In this document: positions 1 through 11,892 of the stretch, in pieces
Numbering within the stretch: the stretch's first letter is position 1
Layout of the letters: every line of letters starts with the position of its first letter
Source of the DNA: Amblyomma americanum
Taxonomy: Eukaryota; Arthropoda; Arachnida; Ixodida; Ixodidae
Direction: 5' to 3'
DNA: 64,000 bases
Assembly (NCBI RefSeq): GCF_052857255.1
Contig: NW_027526503.1
Location: 496,001-560,000 of the forward strand
The notes under the pieces: generated by a model
Seen by the model: only the letters and a program-made list of their open reading frames with translations
What the model was told of the DNA's origin: nothing
Database searches by the model: none
Translations under genes and position numbers: made by a program

Positions 1-129
1 GAGCTAAATCACAACACATCGGTTTTACAAGTATCCACGTGATACGCGTCAAAACTTTTTCTCTTATAACTGCGCGAAAAGCATGTATTCGTGCTTACTC
101 CAACGAGACAAGCTGTTTTAGACCGAAAC
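1..129 (+). repeat. Reference 129-bp monomer (CACGTG class)
   Basis: This copy serves as a coordinate frame for the family. Positions 1-30 form a conserved block ending ggttttacaa. Positions 31-42 are the variable linker, here tatccacgtgat, which contains CACGTG (PmlI, E-box core). It is followed by a nearly invariant ACGCGT (MluI) and aaaac. Next come a pyrimidine run (56-64, variable), tataactgcgcgaaaagc, catgtattcgtg, a variable stretch (about 95-101, here actcc; elsewhere atacaa, aaacaa, atccaa), then cgaaacaagctgttttagac. I count 31 C, 22 G and about 10 CpG against 5.3 expected from composition. The segment agctgtttt...aaacgagct, crossing the junction with the next monomer, can form an imperfect 8-bp hairpin with one bulged base. 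No coding function is evident. The phase (start at gagct) is arbitrary. Confidence 0.95.
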
Positions 130-590
130 GAGGTAAATCACAACACATCGGTTTTACAAGTTTTCCTCTGATACGCGTCAAAACTTTTTCTCTTATAACT
201 GCGTGAAAAGCATGTATTCGTGCTTAATACAACGAAACAAGCTGTTTCAGTCCGAAACGAGCTAAATCACAACACATCGGTTTTACAAGTGTTCTTCTGA
301 TACGCGTCAAAACCTTTTCTCTTATAACTGCGCGAAAAGCGTGTATTCGTGCCTAATACAACGAAACAAGCTGTTTTAGACCGAAACGAGCTAAATCTGA
401 ACACATCGGTTTTACAAGTGTCCCTGTGACACGCGTCAAAACTTTTTCTCTCATAACTGCGTGAAAAGCATGTATTCGTGCTTAAAACAACGAAACAAGA
501 TGTTTTATACCAAAACGAGCTATATCTGAGCACATCGGTTTTACAAGTATCCACGTGATACGCGTCAAAACTTTTTCTCTTATAACTGCG
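1..590 (+). repeat. Partial repeat of block at 2318-2907 (offset 2,317 bp)
   Basis: The window opens inside a block that recurs 18 monomers later. Shared rare variants include the ctgtttcagtcc tail (gct at 241 and 2558) and caagatgttttatacc (gatg at 499 and 2816), both exactly 2,317 bp apart. The match starts at the window edge and breaks near 591, where gcgcgaaaa here faces gcgcaaaaa at the other copy. One difference is atcgg here against attgg near 2337. Confidence 0.85.
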
Positions 591-1805
591 CGAAAAGCAT
601 GTATTCTTGCTTAATACAACGAAACAAGTTGTTTTAGACCGAAACGAGCTAAATCACAACACATCGGTTTTACACGTGTTCCCCTGATACGCGTCTAAAC
701 TTTTTCTCTTATAACTGCGCGAAAAGCATGTATTCGTGCTTAAAACAACGAAACAAGCTGTTTTAGTCCGAAACGAGCTAAATCACAACACATCGGTTTT
801 ACAAGTGTTCCTCTGATACGCGTCAAAACTTTTTTCTTATAACTGCGCGAAAAGCATGTATTCGAGCTTAAAACAACCAAACAAGCTGTTTTAGACCGAA
901 ATGAGCGAAATCTGAACACATCGGTTTTATAAGTGTCCCTCTAATACGCGTCAAAACTTTTTCTTCTATAACTGCGCGAAAAGCATGTATTCGTGCTTAA
1001 AACAACGAAACAAGCTGTTTTATACCAAAACGAGCTATATCTGAACACATCGGTTTTACAAGTATCCACTTGATACGCGTCAAAACTTTTTGTCTTATAA
1101 CTGCGCGAAAAGCATGTATTCGTGCTTACTCCAACGAGACAAGCTGTTTTATACCGAAACGAGGTAAATCACAACACATCGGTTTTACAAGTTTTGCTCT
1201 GATACGCGTCAAAACTTTTTCTCTTATAACGGCGTGAAAAGCATGTATTCGTGCTTAAAACAACGAAACAAGCTGTTTTAGTCCGAAACGAGCTAAATCA
1301 CAACACATCGGTTTTACAAGTGTTCCTCTGATACGCGTCAAAACTTTTTTTTTTATAACTGCGCGAAAAGCATGTATTCGTGCTTAAAACAACCAAACAA
1401 GCTGTTTTAGACCGAGATGAGCGAAATCTGAACACATCGGTTTTACAAGTGTCCCTCTAATACGCGTCAAAACTTTTTCTTCTATAACTGCGCGAAAAGC
1501 ATGTATTCGTGCTTAAAACAACGAAACAAGCTGTTTTATACCAAAACGAGCTATATCTGAACACATCGGTTTTACAAGTATCCACGTGATACGCGTCAAA
1601 ACTTTTTCTCTTATAACTGCGCGAAAAGCATGTATTCGTGCTTACTCCAACGAGACAAGCTGTTTTAGACCGAAACGAGGTAAATCAAAACACATCGGTT
1701 TTACAAGTTTTCCTCTGATACGCGTCAAAACTTTTTCTCTTGTATCTGCGTGAAAAGCATGTATTCGTGCTTAATCCAACGAAACAAGCTGTTTTAGACC
1801 GAAAC

Positions 1806-1932
1806 GAGGTAAATCACAACACATCGGTTTTACAAGTCTCCCTAATACGCGTCAAAACGTTTTCTTCTATAACTGCGCGAAAAGCATGTATTCGTGCTTA
1901 AAACATCGAAACAAGCGGTTTTAGACAGAAAA
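1806..1932 (+). repeat. Representative 127-bp monomer class (tctccctaatacg linker)
   Basis: This class has the shorter linker caagtctccctaatacg in place of the 19-base forms such as caagtgttcctctgatacg, a net loss of 2 bp. The linker is usually coupled with cgttttcttctataac and, downstream, aaacatcgaaacaagcggtttt. It recurs throughout the window, often just before a CACGTG-class monomer. Because 127 is not a multiple of three, these monomers shift the reading frame and end the chance open frames that run across 129-bp monomers. It appears to be a stable sublineage, not sequencing noise, because the linked changes travel together. Confidence 0.9.
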
Positions 1933-2317
1933 GGGCTAAATCACAACACATCGGTTTTGCAAGTATCCACGTGATACGCGTCAAAACTTTTTCTCTTATA
2001 ACTGCGCGAAAAGCATGTATATGTGCTTAATACAACGAAACAAGCTGTTTTAGACCGAAACGAGCTAAATCACAACACATCGGTTTTACAAGTCTCCCTA
2101 ATACGCGTCAAAACGTTTTCTTCTATAACTGCGCGAAAAGCATGTATTCGTGCTTAAAACATCGAAACAAGCGGTTTTAGACCGAAATGAGCTAAATCAC
2201 AACACATCGGTTTTGCAAGTATCCACCTGATACGCGTCAAAACTTTTTCTCTTATAAATGCGCGAAAAGCATGTATTCGTGATTAATCCAACGAAACAAG
2301 CTGTTTTAGACCGAAAC

Positions 2318-5100
2318 GAGCTAAATCACAACACATTGGTTTTACAAGTATCCACGTGATACGCGTCAAAACTTTTTCTCTTATAACTGCGCGAAAAGCA
2401 TGTATTCGTGCTTACTCCAACGAGACAAGCTGTTTTAGACCGAAACGAGGTAAATCACAACACATCGGTTTTACAAGTTTTCCTCTGATACGCGTCAAAA
2501 CTTTTTCTCTTATAACTGCGTGAAAAGCATGTATTCGTGCTTAATACAACGAAACAAGCTGTTTCAGTCCGAAACGAGCTAAATCACAACACATCGGTTT
2601 TACAAGTGTTCTTCTGATACGCGTCAAAACCTTTTCTCTTATAACTGCGCGAAAAGCGTGTATTCGTGCCTAATACAACGAAACAAGCTGTTTTAGACCG
2701 AAACGAGCTAAATCTGAACACATCGGTTTTACAAGTGTCCCTGTGACACGCGTCAAAACTTTTTCTCTCATAACTGCGTGAAAAGCATGTATTCGTGCTT
2801 AAAACAACGAAACAAGATGTTTTATACCAAAACGAGCTATATCTGAGCACATCGGTTTTACAAGTATCCACGTGATACGCGTCAAAACTTTTTCTCTTAT
2901 AACTGCGCAAAAAGCATGTATTCGTGCTTAATCCAACGAAACAAGCTGTTTTAGACCGAAACGAGGTAAATCACAACACATCGGTTTTACAAGTCTCCCT
3001 AATACGCGTCAAAACGTTTTCTTCTATAACTGCGCGAAAAGCTTGTATTCGTGCTTAAACCATCGAAACAAGCGGTTTTAGACCGAAACGGGCTAAATCA
3101 CAACACATCGGTTTTACAAGTATCCACGTGATACGCGTCAAAACTTTTTCTTTTATAATTGCGCGAAAAGCATGTATTCGTGTTTAATCCAACGAAACAA
3201 GCTGTTTTAGACCGAAACGAGGTAAATCACAACACATCGGTTTTACAAGTTTTACTCTGATACGCGTCAAAACTTTTTCTCTTATAACTGCGCGAAAAGC
3301 ATGTATTCGTGCTTAAAACATCGAAACAAGCGGTTTTAGACCGAAATGAGCTAAATCACAACACATCGGTTTTACAACTATCCACCTGATACGCGTCAAA
3401 ACTTTTTCTCTTATAAATGCGCGAAAAGCATGTATTCGTGCTTAATACAACGAAACAAGCTGTGTTAGACCGAAACGAGCTAAATCTGAACACATCGGTT
3501 TTACAAGTGTCCCTGTGACACGCGTCAAAACGTTTTCTTTTATAACTGCGCGAAAAGCATGTATTCGTGATTAATCCAACGAAACAAGCTGTTTTAGACC
3601 GAAACGAGCTAAATCACAACACATTGGTTTTACGAGTGTTCCTCTGATACGCGTCAAAACTTTTTCTCCTATAACTGCGCGAAAAGCATGTATTCGTGCT
3701 TAATACAACGAAACAAGCTGTTTTAGACCGAAACGAGCTAAATCACAACACATCGGTTTTACAAGTCTCTCTAATACGCGTCAAAACTTTTCCTTCTATA
3801 ACTGCGCGAAAAGCATGTATTCGTGCATATTACAATGAAACAAGCTGTTTTAGACCGAAACGAGCTAAATCACAACACATCGGTTTTACAAGTCTCCCTA
3901 ATACGCGTCAAAACGTTTTCTTCTATAACTGCGCGAAAAGCATGTATTCTTGCTTAAAACATCGAAACAAGCGGTTTTAGACCGAAACGAACTAAATCAC
4001 AACACATCGGTTTTACAAGTATCCACGTGATACGCGTCAAAACTTTTTCTCTTATAACTGCGCGAAAAGCATGTATTCGTGCTTATTAGAACGAAACAAG
4101 CTGTTTTAGACCGAAACGAGCTAAATCACAACACATCGGTTTTACAAGTGTTCCTCTGATAAGCGTCAACCTTTTTCTCTTATAACTGCGCGAAAAGCAT
4201 GTATTCGTGCCTAATACAACGAAACAAGTTGTTTTAGACTGAGATGAGCTAAATCTGAAAACTGTTTTACAAGTGTCCCTCTAATACGCGTCAAAACGTT
4301 TTCTTCTAAAACTGCGCGAAAAGCATGTATTCGTGATTAATCCAACGAAACAAGCTGTTTTATACCAAAACGAGCTATATCTGAACACATGGGTTTTACA
4401 AGTATCCACGTGATACGCGTCAAAACTTTTTCTCTTATAACTGCGCGAAAAGCATGTATTCGTGCTTAATCCAACGAAACAAGCTGTTTTAGACCGAAAC
4501 GAGCTAAATCTGAACACATCGGTTTTACAAATGTCCTTGTGACACGCGTCAAAACTTTTTCTCTTATAACTGCGCGAAAAGCATGTATTCGTGCTTAAAA
4601 CAACGAAACAAGCTGTTTTAGACCGAGATGAGCTAAATCTGAACACATCGGTTTTACAAGTGTCCCTCTAATACGCGTCAAAACTTTTTCTTCTATAACT
4701 GCGCGAAAAGCATGTATTCGTGCTTAAAACAACGAAACAAGCTGTTTTATACCAAAACGAGCTATATCTGAACACATCGGTTTTACAAGTATCCACGTGA
4801 TACGCGTCAACTTTTTCTCTTATAACTGCGCGAAAAGCATGCATTCGTGCTTAATACAACGAAACAAGCTGCTTTAGACCGAAACGAGCTAAATCACAAC
4901 ACATCGGTTTTACAAGTCTCCCTAATACGCGTCAAAACGTTTTCTTCTATACCTGCGCGAAAAGCATGTATTCTTGCTTAAAACATCGAAACAAGTGGTT
5001 TTAGACCGAAACGAGCTAAATCACAACACATCGGTTTTACAAGTATCCACGTGATACGCGTCAAAACTTTTTCTCTTATAAATGCGCGAAGAGCATGTAT
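2318..5100 (+). repeat. Higher-order segment, copy 1 (~22 monomers)
   Basis: This run is defined by a series of rare variants in order: ctgtttcagtcc (2558), gatgttttatacc (2816), gcttgtattcg (3041), acaactatccacctg (3374), acattggttttacgag (3621), and a monomer missing part of cacatcgg, leaving aaactgttttac (near 4259). The same series recurs at 14905, 18868 and 24055. Compared with the other copies, this one lacks a 127-bp monomer near 3310: offsets to the copies step by 126-127 across that point (12,587 to 12,713; 16,052 to 16,179; 21,737 to 21,864). It behaves as a segmental unit inside the satellite, not a gene. Confidence 0.85.
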
Positions 5101-6150
5101 TCTTGCTTAATACAACGAAACAAGTTGTTTTAGACCGAAACGAGCTATATCTGAAAACATCGGTTTTACAAGTATCCACATGATACTCGTCAAAACTTTT
5201 TCTCTTATAACTGCGCGAAAAGCATGTATTCTTGCTTAAAACAACGAAACAAGCTGTTTTAGTCCGAAACGAGCTAAATCACAACACATCGGTTTTACAA
5301 GTGTTCCTCTGATACGCGTCAAAACTTTTTCTCTTATAACTGCGCGAAAAGCATGTATTCGTGCCTAAAACAACGAAACAAGCTGTTTTAGACCGAGATG
5401 AGCTAAATCTGAACACATCGGTTTTACAACTGTCCCTCTAATACGCGTCAAAACTTTTTCTTCTATAACTGCGCGAAAAGCATGTATTCGTGCTTAAAAC
5501 AACGAAACAAGCTGTTTTGTGCCAAAACGAGGTATATCTGAACACATCGGTTTTACAAGTATCCACGTGATACGCAACTTTTTCTCTTATAACTGCGCGA
5601 AAAGCATGTATTCGTGCTTAATACAACGAAACAAGCTGTTTTAGATCGAAACGAGCTAAATCTGAACACATCGGTTTTACAAGTGTCCCTGTGACACGCG
5701 TCAAAAATTTTTCTCTCATAACTGCGTGAAAAGCATGTATTCTTGCCTAATACAACGAAACAAGCTGTTTTAGACCGAAACGAGCTAAATCTGAACACAT
5801 CGGTTTTACAAGTGCCCATGTGATACGCGTCAAAACGTTTTCTTCTATAACTGCGCGAAAAGCATGTATTCGTGCTTAAAACATCGAAACAAGCGGTTTT
5901 AGACCGAAACGAGCTAAATCTGAACACATCGGTTGTACATGTGTCCCTGTGACGCGTCAAAACTTTTTCTCTTATAGCAGCGCGAAAAGCATGTATTCTT
6001 GCTTAATACAACGAAACAAGTTGTTTTAGACCGAAACGAGCTAAATCACAACACATCGGTTTTACAAGTGTTCACCTGACACGCGTCAAAACTTTTTCTC
6101 TTATAGCAGCGCGAAAAGCATGTATGCTTGCTTAATACAACGAAACAAGC
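3901..6150 (+). repeat. Higher-order segment paired with 8523-10900, copy 1
   Basis: The offset to the second copy is 4,622 bp at the gaactaaatc variant (3989 and 8611) and at the aaactgttttac variant (4261 and 8883). It rises to 4,751 after an extra monomer in the second copy (tacgcaact at 5571 and 10322). Distinctive members are a CACATG linker followed by tactcg (near 5182), the tacgcaact linker that has lost the MluI site, and tatagcagcgcg monomers near 5975 and 6095. The match fades near 6150. Confidence 0.82.
5950..5959. other. Perfect 10-bp palindrome around the MluI core
   Basis: A 2-bp loss turns the common ctgtgacacgcgtcaaaa into ctgtgacgcgtcaaaa, making TGACGCGTCA, its own reverse complement. 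It seems private to this monomer; the related copy near 10690 keeps gacacgcgtc. I infer no regulatory meaning. Confidence 0.7.
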
Positions 6151-7834
6151 TGTTTTAGTCCGAAACGAGCTAAATCACAACACATCGGTTTTACAAGTGT
6201 TCCTCTGATACGCGTCAAAACTTTTTCTCTTATAACTGCGCGAAAAGCATGTATTCGTGCTTAAAACAACCAAACAAGCTGTTTTAGACCGAGATGAGCG
6301 AATTCTGAACACATCGGTTTTACAAGTGTCCCTCTAATACGCGTCAAAACTTTTTCTTCTATAACTGCGCGAAAAGCATGTATTCGTGCTTAAAACAACG
6401 AAACAAGCTGTTTTATACCAAAACGAGTTATATCTGAACACATCGGTTTTACAAGTATCCACGTGATACGCGTCAAAACTTTTTCTCTTATAACTGCGCG
6501 AAAAGCATGTATTCGTGCTTACTCCAACGAGACAAGCTGTTTTAGACCGAAACGAGGTAAATCACAACACATCGGTTTTACAAGTTTTCCTCTGATACGC
6601 GTCAAAACTTTTTCTCTTTAACTGCGTGAAAAGCATGTATTCGTGCTTAATACAACGAAACAAGCTGTTTTAGTCCGAAACGAGCTAAATCACAACACAT
6701 CGGTTTTACAAGTGTTCCTCTGATACGCGTCAAAACGTTTTCTCTTATAACTGCGCGAAAAGGATGTATTCGTGCTTAAAACAACGAAACAAGCTGTTTA
6801 AAACCGAGATGAGCTAAATCTGAACACATCGGTTTTACAAGTGTCCCTCTAATACGCGTCAAAACTTTTTCTTCTATAACTGCGCGACAAGCATGTATTC
6901 GTGCTTAAAACAACGAAACAAGCTGTTTTATACCAAAACGAGCTATATCTGAACACATCGGTTTTACCAGTATCCACGTGATACGCGTCAAAACTTTTTC
7001 TCTTATAACTGCGCGAAAAGCATGTATTCGTGCTTACTCCAACGAGACAAGCTGTTTTAGACCGAAACAAGGTAAATCACAACACATCGGTTTTACAAGT
7101 TTTCCTCTGATACGCGTCAAAACTTTTTCTCTTGTATCTGCGTGAAAAGCATGTATTCGTGCTTAATCCAACGAAACAAGCTGTTTTAGACCGAAACGAG
7201 GTAAATCACAACACATCGGTTTTACAAGTCTCCCTAATACGCGTCAAAACGTTTTCTTCTATAACTGCGCGAAAAGCATGTATTCGTGCTTAAAACATCG
7301 AAACAAGCGGTTTTAGACCGAAACGGGCTAAATCACAACACATCGGTTTTACAAGTATCCACGTGATACGCGTCAAAACTTTTTCTTTTATAATTGCGCG
7401 AAAAGCATGTATTCGTGTTTAATCCAACGAAACAAGCTGTTTTAGACCGAAACGAGGTAAATCACAACACATCGGTTTTACAAGTTTTCCTCTGATACGC
7501 GTCAAAACTTTTTCTCTTATAACTGCGCGAAAAGCATGTATTCGTGCTTAATACAACGAAACAAGCTGTTTTAGACCGAAACGAGCTAAATCACAACACA
7601 TCGGTTTTACAACTCTCCCTAATACGCGTCAAAACGTTTTCTTCTATAACTGCGCGAAAAGCATGTATTCGTGCTTAAAACATCGAAACAAGCGGTTTTA
7701 GACCGAAATGAGCTAAATCACAACACATCGCTTTTACAAGTATCCACCTGATACGCGTCAAAACTTTTTCTCTTATAAATGCGCGAAAAGCATGTATTCG
7801 TGATTAATCCAACGAAACAAGCTGTTTTAGACCG

Positions 7835-8415
7835 AAACGAGCTAAATCACAACACATCGGTTTTACAAGTGTTCTTCTGATACGCGTCAAAACCTTTTCT
7901 CTTATAACTGCGCGAAAAGCGTGTATTCGTGCCTAATACAACGAAACAAGCTGTTTTAGACCGAAACGAGCTAAATCTGAACACATCGGTTTTACAAGTG
8001 TCCCTGTGACACGCGTCAAAACTTTTTCTCTCATAACTGCGTGAAAAGCATGTATTCGTGCTTAAAACAACGAAACAAGATGTTTTATACCAAAACGAGC
8101 TATATCTGAGCACATCGGTTTTACAAGTATCCACGTGATACGCGTCAAAACTTTTTCTCTTATAACTGCGCAAAAAGCATGTATTCGTGCTTAATCCAGC
8201 GAAACAAGCTGTTTTAGACCGAAACGAGCTAAACCACAACACATCGGTTTTACAAGTCTCCCTAATACGCGTCAAAACGTTTTCTTCTATAACTGCGCGA
8301 AAAGCTTGTATTCGTGCTTAAAACATCGAAACAAGCGGTTTTAGACCGAAACGGGCTAAATCACAACACATCGGTTTTACAAGTATCCACGTGATACGCG
8401 TCAAAACTTTTTCTC
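7835..8415 (+). repeat. Short copy of the 2318-type segment (offset 5,263 bp)
   Basis: It shares gttcttctgatac (2608 and 7871), gatgttttatacc (2816 and 8079) and gcttgtattcg (3041 and 8304), all exactly 5,263 bp apart. It then departs near 8415, where ttctcttataactgcg replaces ttcttttataattgcg. This is a partial copy of about 4-5 monomers. Confidence 0.8.
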
Positions 8416-8522
8416 TTATAACTGCGCGAAAAGCATGTATTCGTGCTTAATACAACGAAACAAGCTGTTTTAGACCGAAACGAGCTAAATCACAACACAT
8501 CGGTTTTACAAGTGTTCCTCTG

Positions 8523-10900
8523 ATACGCGTCAAAACGTTTTCTTCTATAACTGCGCGAAAAGCATGTATTCTTGCTTAAAACATCGAAACAAGCGGTTTT
8601 AGACCGAAACGAACTAAATCACAACACATCGGTTTTACAAGTATCCACGTGATACGCGTCAAAACTTTTTCTCTTATAACTGCGCGAAAAGCATGTATTC
8701 GTGCTTAATACAACGAAACAAGCTGTTTTAGACCGAAACGAGCTAAATCACAACACATCGGTTTTACAAGTGTTCCTCTGATACGCGTCAAAACTTTTTC
8801 TCTTATAACTGCGCGAAAAGCATGTATTCGTGCCTAATACAACGAAACAAGCTGTTTTAGACTGAGATGAGCTAATCTGAAAACTGTTTTACAAGTGTCC
8901 CTCTAATACGCGTCAAAACGTTTTCTTCTAAAACTGCGCGAAAAGCATGTATTCGTGAATAATCCAACGAAACAAGCTGTTTTATATCAAAACGAGCTAT
9001 ATCTGAACACATCGGTTTTACAAGTATCCACGTGATACGCGTCAAAACTTTTTCTCTTATAACTGCGCGAAAAGCATGTATTCGTGCTTAATCCAACGAA
9101 ACAAGCTGTTTTAGACCGAAACGAGCTAAATCTGAACACATCGGTTTTACAAATGTCCTTGTGACACGCGTCAAAACTTTTTCTCTTATAACTGCGCGAA
9201 AAGCATGTATTCGTGCTTAAAACAACGAAACAAGCTGTTTTAGACCGAGATGAGCTAAATCTGAACACATCGGTTTTACAAGTGTCCCTCTAATACGCGT
9301 CAAAACTTTTTCTTCTATAACTGCGCGAAAAGCATGTATTCGTGCTTAAAACAACGAAACAAGCTGTTTTATACCAAAACGAGCTATATCTGAACACATC
9401 GGTTTTACAAGTATCCACGTGATACGCGTCAACTTTTTCTCTTATAACTGCGCGAAAAGCATGTATTCGTGCTTAATACAACGAAACAAGCTGTTTTAGA
9501 CCGAAACGAGGTAAATCACAACACATCGGTTTTACAAGTTTTCCTCTGATACGCGTCAAAACCTTTTCTCTTATAACTGCGCGAAAAGCATGTATTCGTG
9601 CTTAATACAACGAAACAAGCTATTTTAGACCGAAACGAGCTAAATCACAACACATCGGTTTTACAAGTCTCCCTAATACGCGTCAAAACGTTTTCTTCTA
9701 TACCTGCACGAAAAGCATGTATTCGTGCTTAAAACATCGAAACAAGTGGTTTTAGACCGAAACGAGCTAAATCACAACACATCGGTTTTACAAGTATCCA
9801 CGTGATACGCGTCAAAACTTTTTCTCTTATAAATGCGCGAAGAGCATGTATTCTTGCTTAATACAACGAAACAAGTTGTTTTAGACCGAAACGAGCTATA
9901 TCTGAAAACATCGGTTTTACAAGTATCCACATGATACTCATTAAAACTTTTTCTCTTATAACTGCGCGTAAAGCATGTATTCTTGCTTAAAACAACGAAA
10001 CAAGCTGTTTTAGTCCGAAACGAGCTAAATCACAACACATCGGTTTTACAAGTGTTCCTCTGATACGCGTCAAAACTTTTTCTCTTATAACTGCGCGAAA
10101 AACATGTATTCGTGCTTAAAACAACGAAACAAGCTGTTTTAGACCGAGATGAGCTAAATCTGAACACATCGGTTTTACAACTGTCCCTCTAATACGCGTC
10201 AAAACTTTTTCTTCTATAACTGCGCGAAAAGCATGTATTCGTGCTTAAAACAACGAAACAAGCTGTTTTGTACCAAAACGAGGTATATCTGAACACATCG
10301 GTTTTACAAGTATCCACGTGATACGCAACTTTTTCTCTTATAACTGCGCGAAAAGCATGTATTCGTGCTTAATACAACGAAACCAGCTGTTTTAGATCGA
10401 AACGAGCTAAATCTGAACACATCGGTTTTACAAGTGTCCCTGTGACACGCGTCAAAAATTTTTCTCTCATAACTGCGTGAAAAGCATGTATTCTTGCTTA
10501 ATACAACGAAACAAGCTGTTTTAGAGCGAAGCGAGCTAAATCTGAACACATCGGTTTTACAAGTGGCCATGTGATACGCGTCAAAACGTTTTCTTCTATA
10601 ACTGCGCGAAAAGCATGTATTCGTGCTTAAAACATCGAAACAAGCGGTTTTAGACCGAAACGAGCTAAATCTGAACACATCGGTTTTACATGTGTCCCTG
10701 TGACACGCGTCAAAACTTTTTCTCTTATAGCAGCGCGAAAAGCATGTATTCTTGCTTAATACAACGAAACAAGTTGTTTTAGACCGAAACGAGCTAAATC
10801 ACAACACATCGGTTTTACAAGTGTTCCCCTGACACGCGTCAAAACTTTTTCTCTTATAGCAGCGCGAAAAGCATGTATTCTTGCTTAATACAACGAAACA
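8523..10900 (+). repeat. Higher-order segment paired with 3901-6150, copy 2
   Basis: This carries the same ordered variants as the first copy, with one additional 129-bp-class monomer in the 9480-9610 region that raises the offset from 4,622 to 4,751 bp. Private changes include tactcattaaaac near 9935 (tactcgtcaaaac in the first copy) and gcgtaaagc near 9966. A related third version occupies about 20340-22600. Confidence 0.82.
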
Positions 10901-11645
10901 AGTTGTTTTAGACCGAAACGAGCTAAATCACAACACATCGGTTTTACAAGTGTTCCCCTGATACGCGTCTAAACTTTTTCTCTTATAACTGCGCGAAAAG
11001 CATGTATTCGTGCTTAAAACAACGAAACAAGCTGTTTTAGTCCGAAACGAGCTAAATCACAACACATCGGTTTTACAAGTGTTCCTCTGATACGCGTCAA
11101 AACTTTTTTCTTATAACTGCGCGAAAAGCATGTATTCGTGCTTAAAACAACCAAGCAAGCTGTTTTAGACCGAGATGAGCGAAATCTGAACACATCGGTT
11201 TTACAAGTGTCCATCTAATACGCGTCAAAACTTTTTCTTCTATAACTGCGCGAAAAGCATGTATTCGTGCCTAAAACAACGAAACAAGCTGTTTTATACC
11301 AAAACGAGCTATATCTGAACACGTCGGTTTTACAAGTATCCACGTGATACGCGTCAAAACTTTTTCTCTTATAACTGCGCGAAAAGCATGTATTCGTGCT
11401 TACTCCAACGAGACAAGCTGTTTTAGACCGAAACGAGGTAAATCACAACACATCGGTTTTACAAGTTTTCCTCTGATAGGCGTCAAAACTTTTTCTCTTA
11501 TAACTGCGTGAAAAGCATGTATTCGTGCTTAATACAACGAAACAAGCTGTTTTAGTCCGAAACGAGCTAAATTACAACACATCGGTTTTACAAGTGTTCC
11601 TCTGATACGCGTCAAACCCTTTTCTCTTATAACTGCGCGAAAAGG
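10480..11645 (+). repeat. 11-monomer tandem duplication, left copy (period 1,413 bp)
   Basis: It is matched by 11893-13058. Shared rare markers at an exact 1,413-bp offset are catcgg followed by acatgtgtcc (10678 and 12091), cccctgatacgcgtctaaac (10955 and 12368), ctctgataggcgtc (11475 and 12888) and gtcaaacccttttc (near 11613 and 13026). The gataggcg change destroys the MluI site in both copies, so it predates the duplication. Few differences separate the copies, which suggests a recent event. Confidence 0.88.
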
Positions 11646-11892
11646 ATGTATTCGTGCTTAAAACAACGAAACAAGCTGCTTTAGACCGAGATGAGCTAAA
11701 TCTGAACACATCGGTTTTACAAGTGTCCCTCTAATACGCGTCAAAACTTTTTCTTCTATAACTGCGCGAAAAGCATGTATTCGTGCTTAAAACAACGAAA
11801 CAAGCTGTTTTATACCAAAACGAGCTATATCTGAACACATCGGTTTTACAAGTATCCACGTGATACGCAACTTTTTCTCTTATAACTGCGCG

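Noticed and set aside
31..50. CACGTG (E-box) and ACGCGT (MCB-like) motifs as promoter elements
   Set aside because: They are part of the repeated monomer and occur hundreds of times with no gene nearby. They may still bind proteins, but nothing in the window supports promoter activity.
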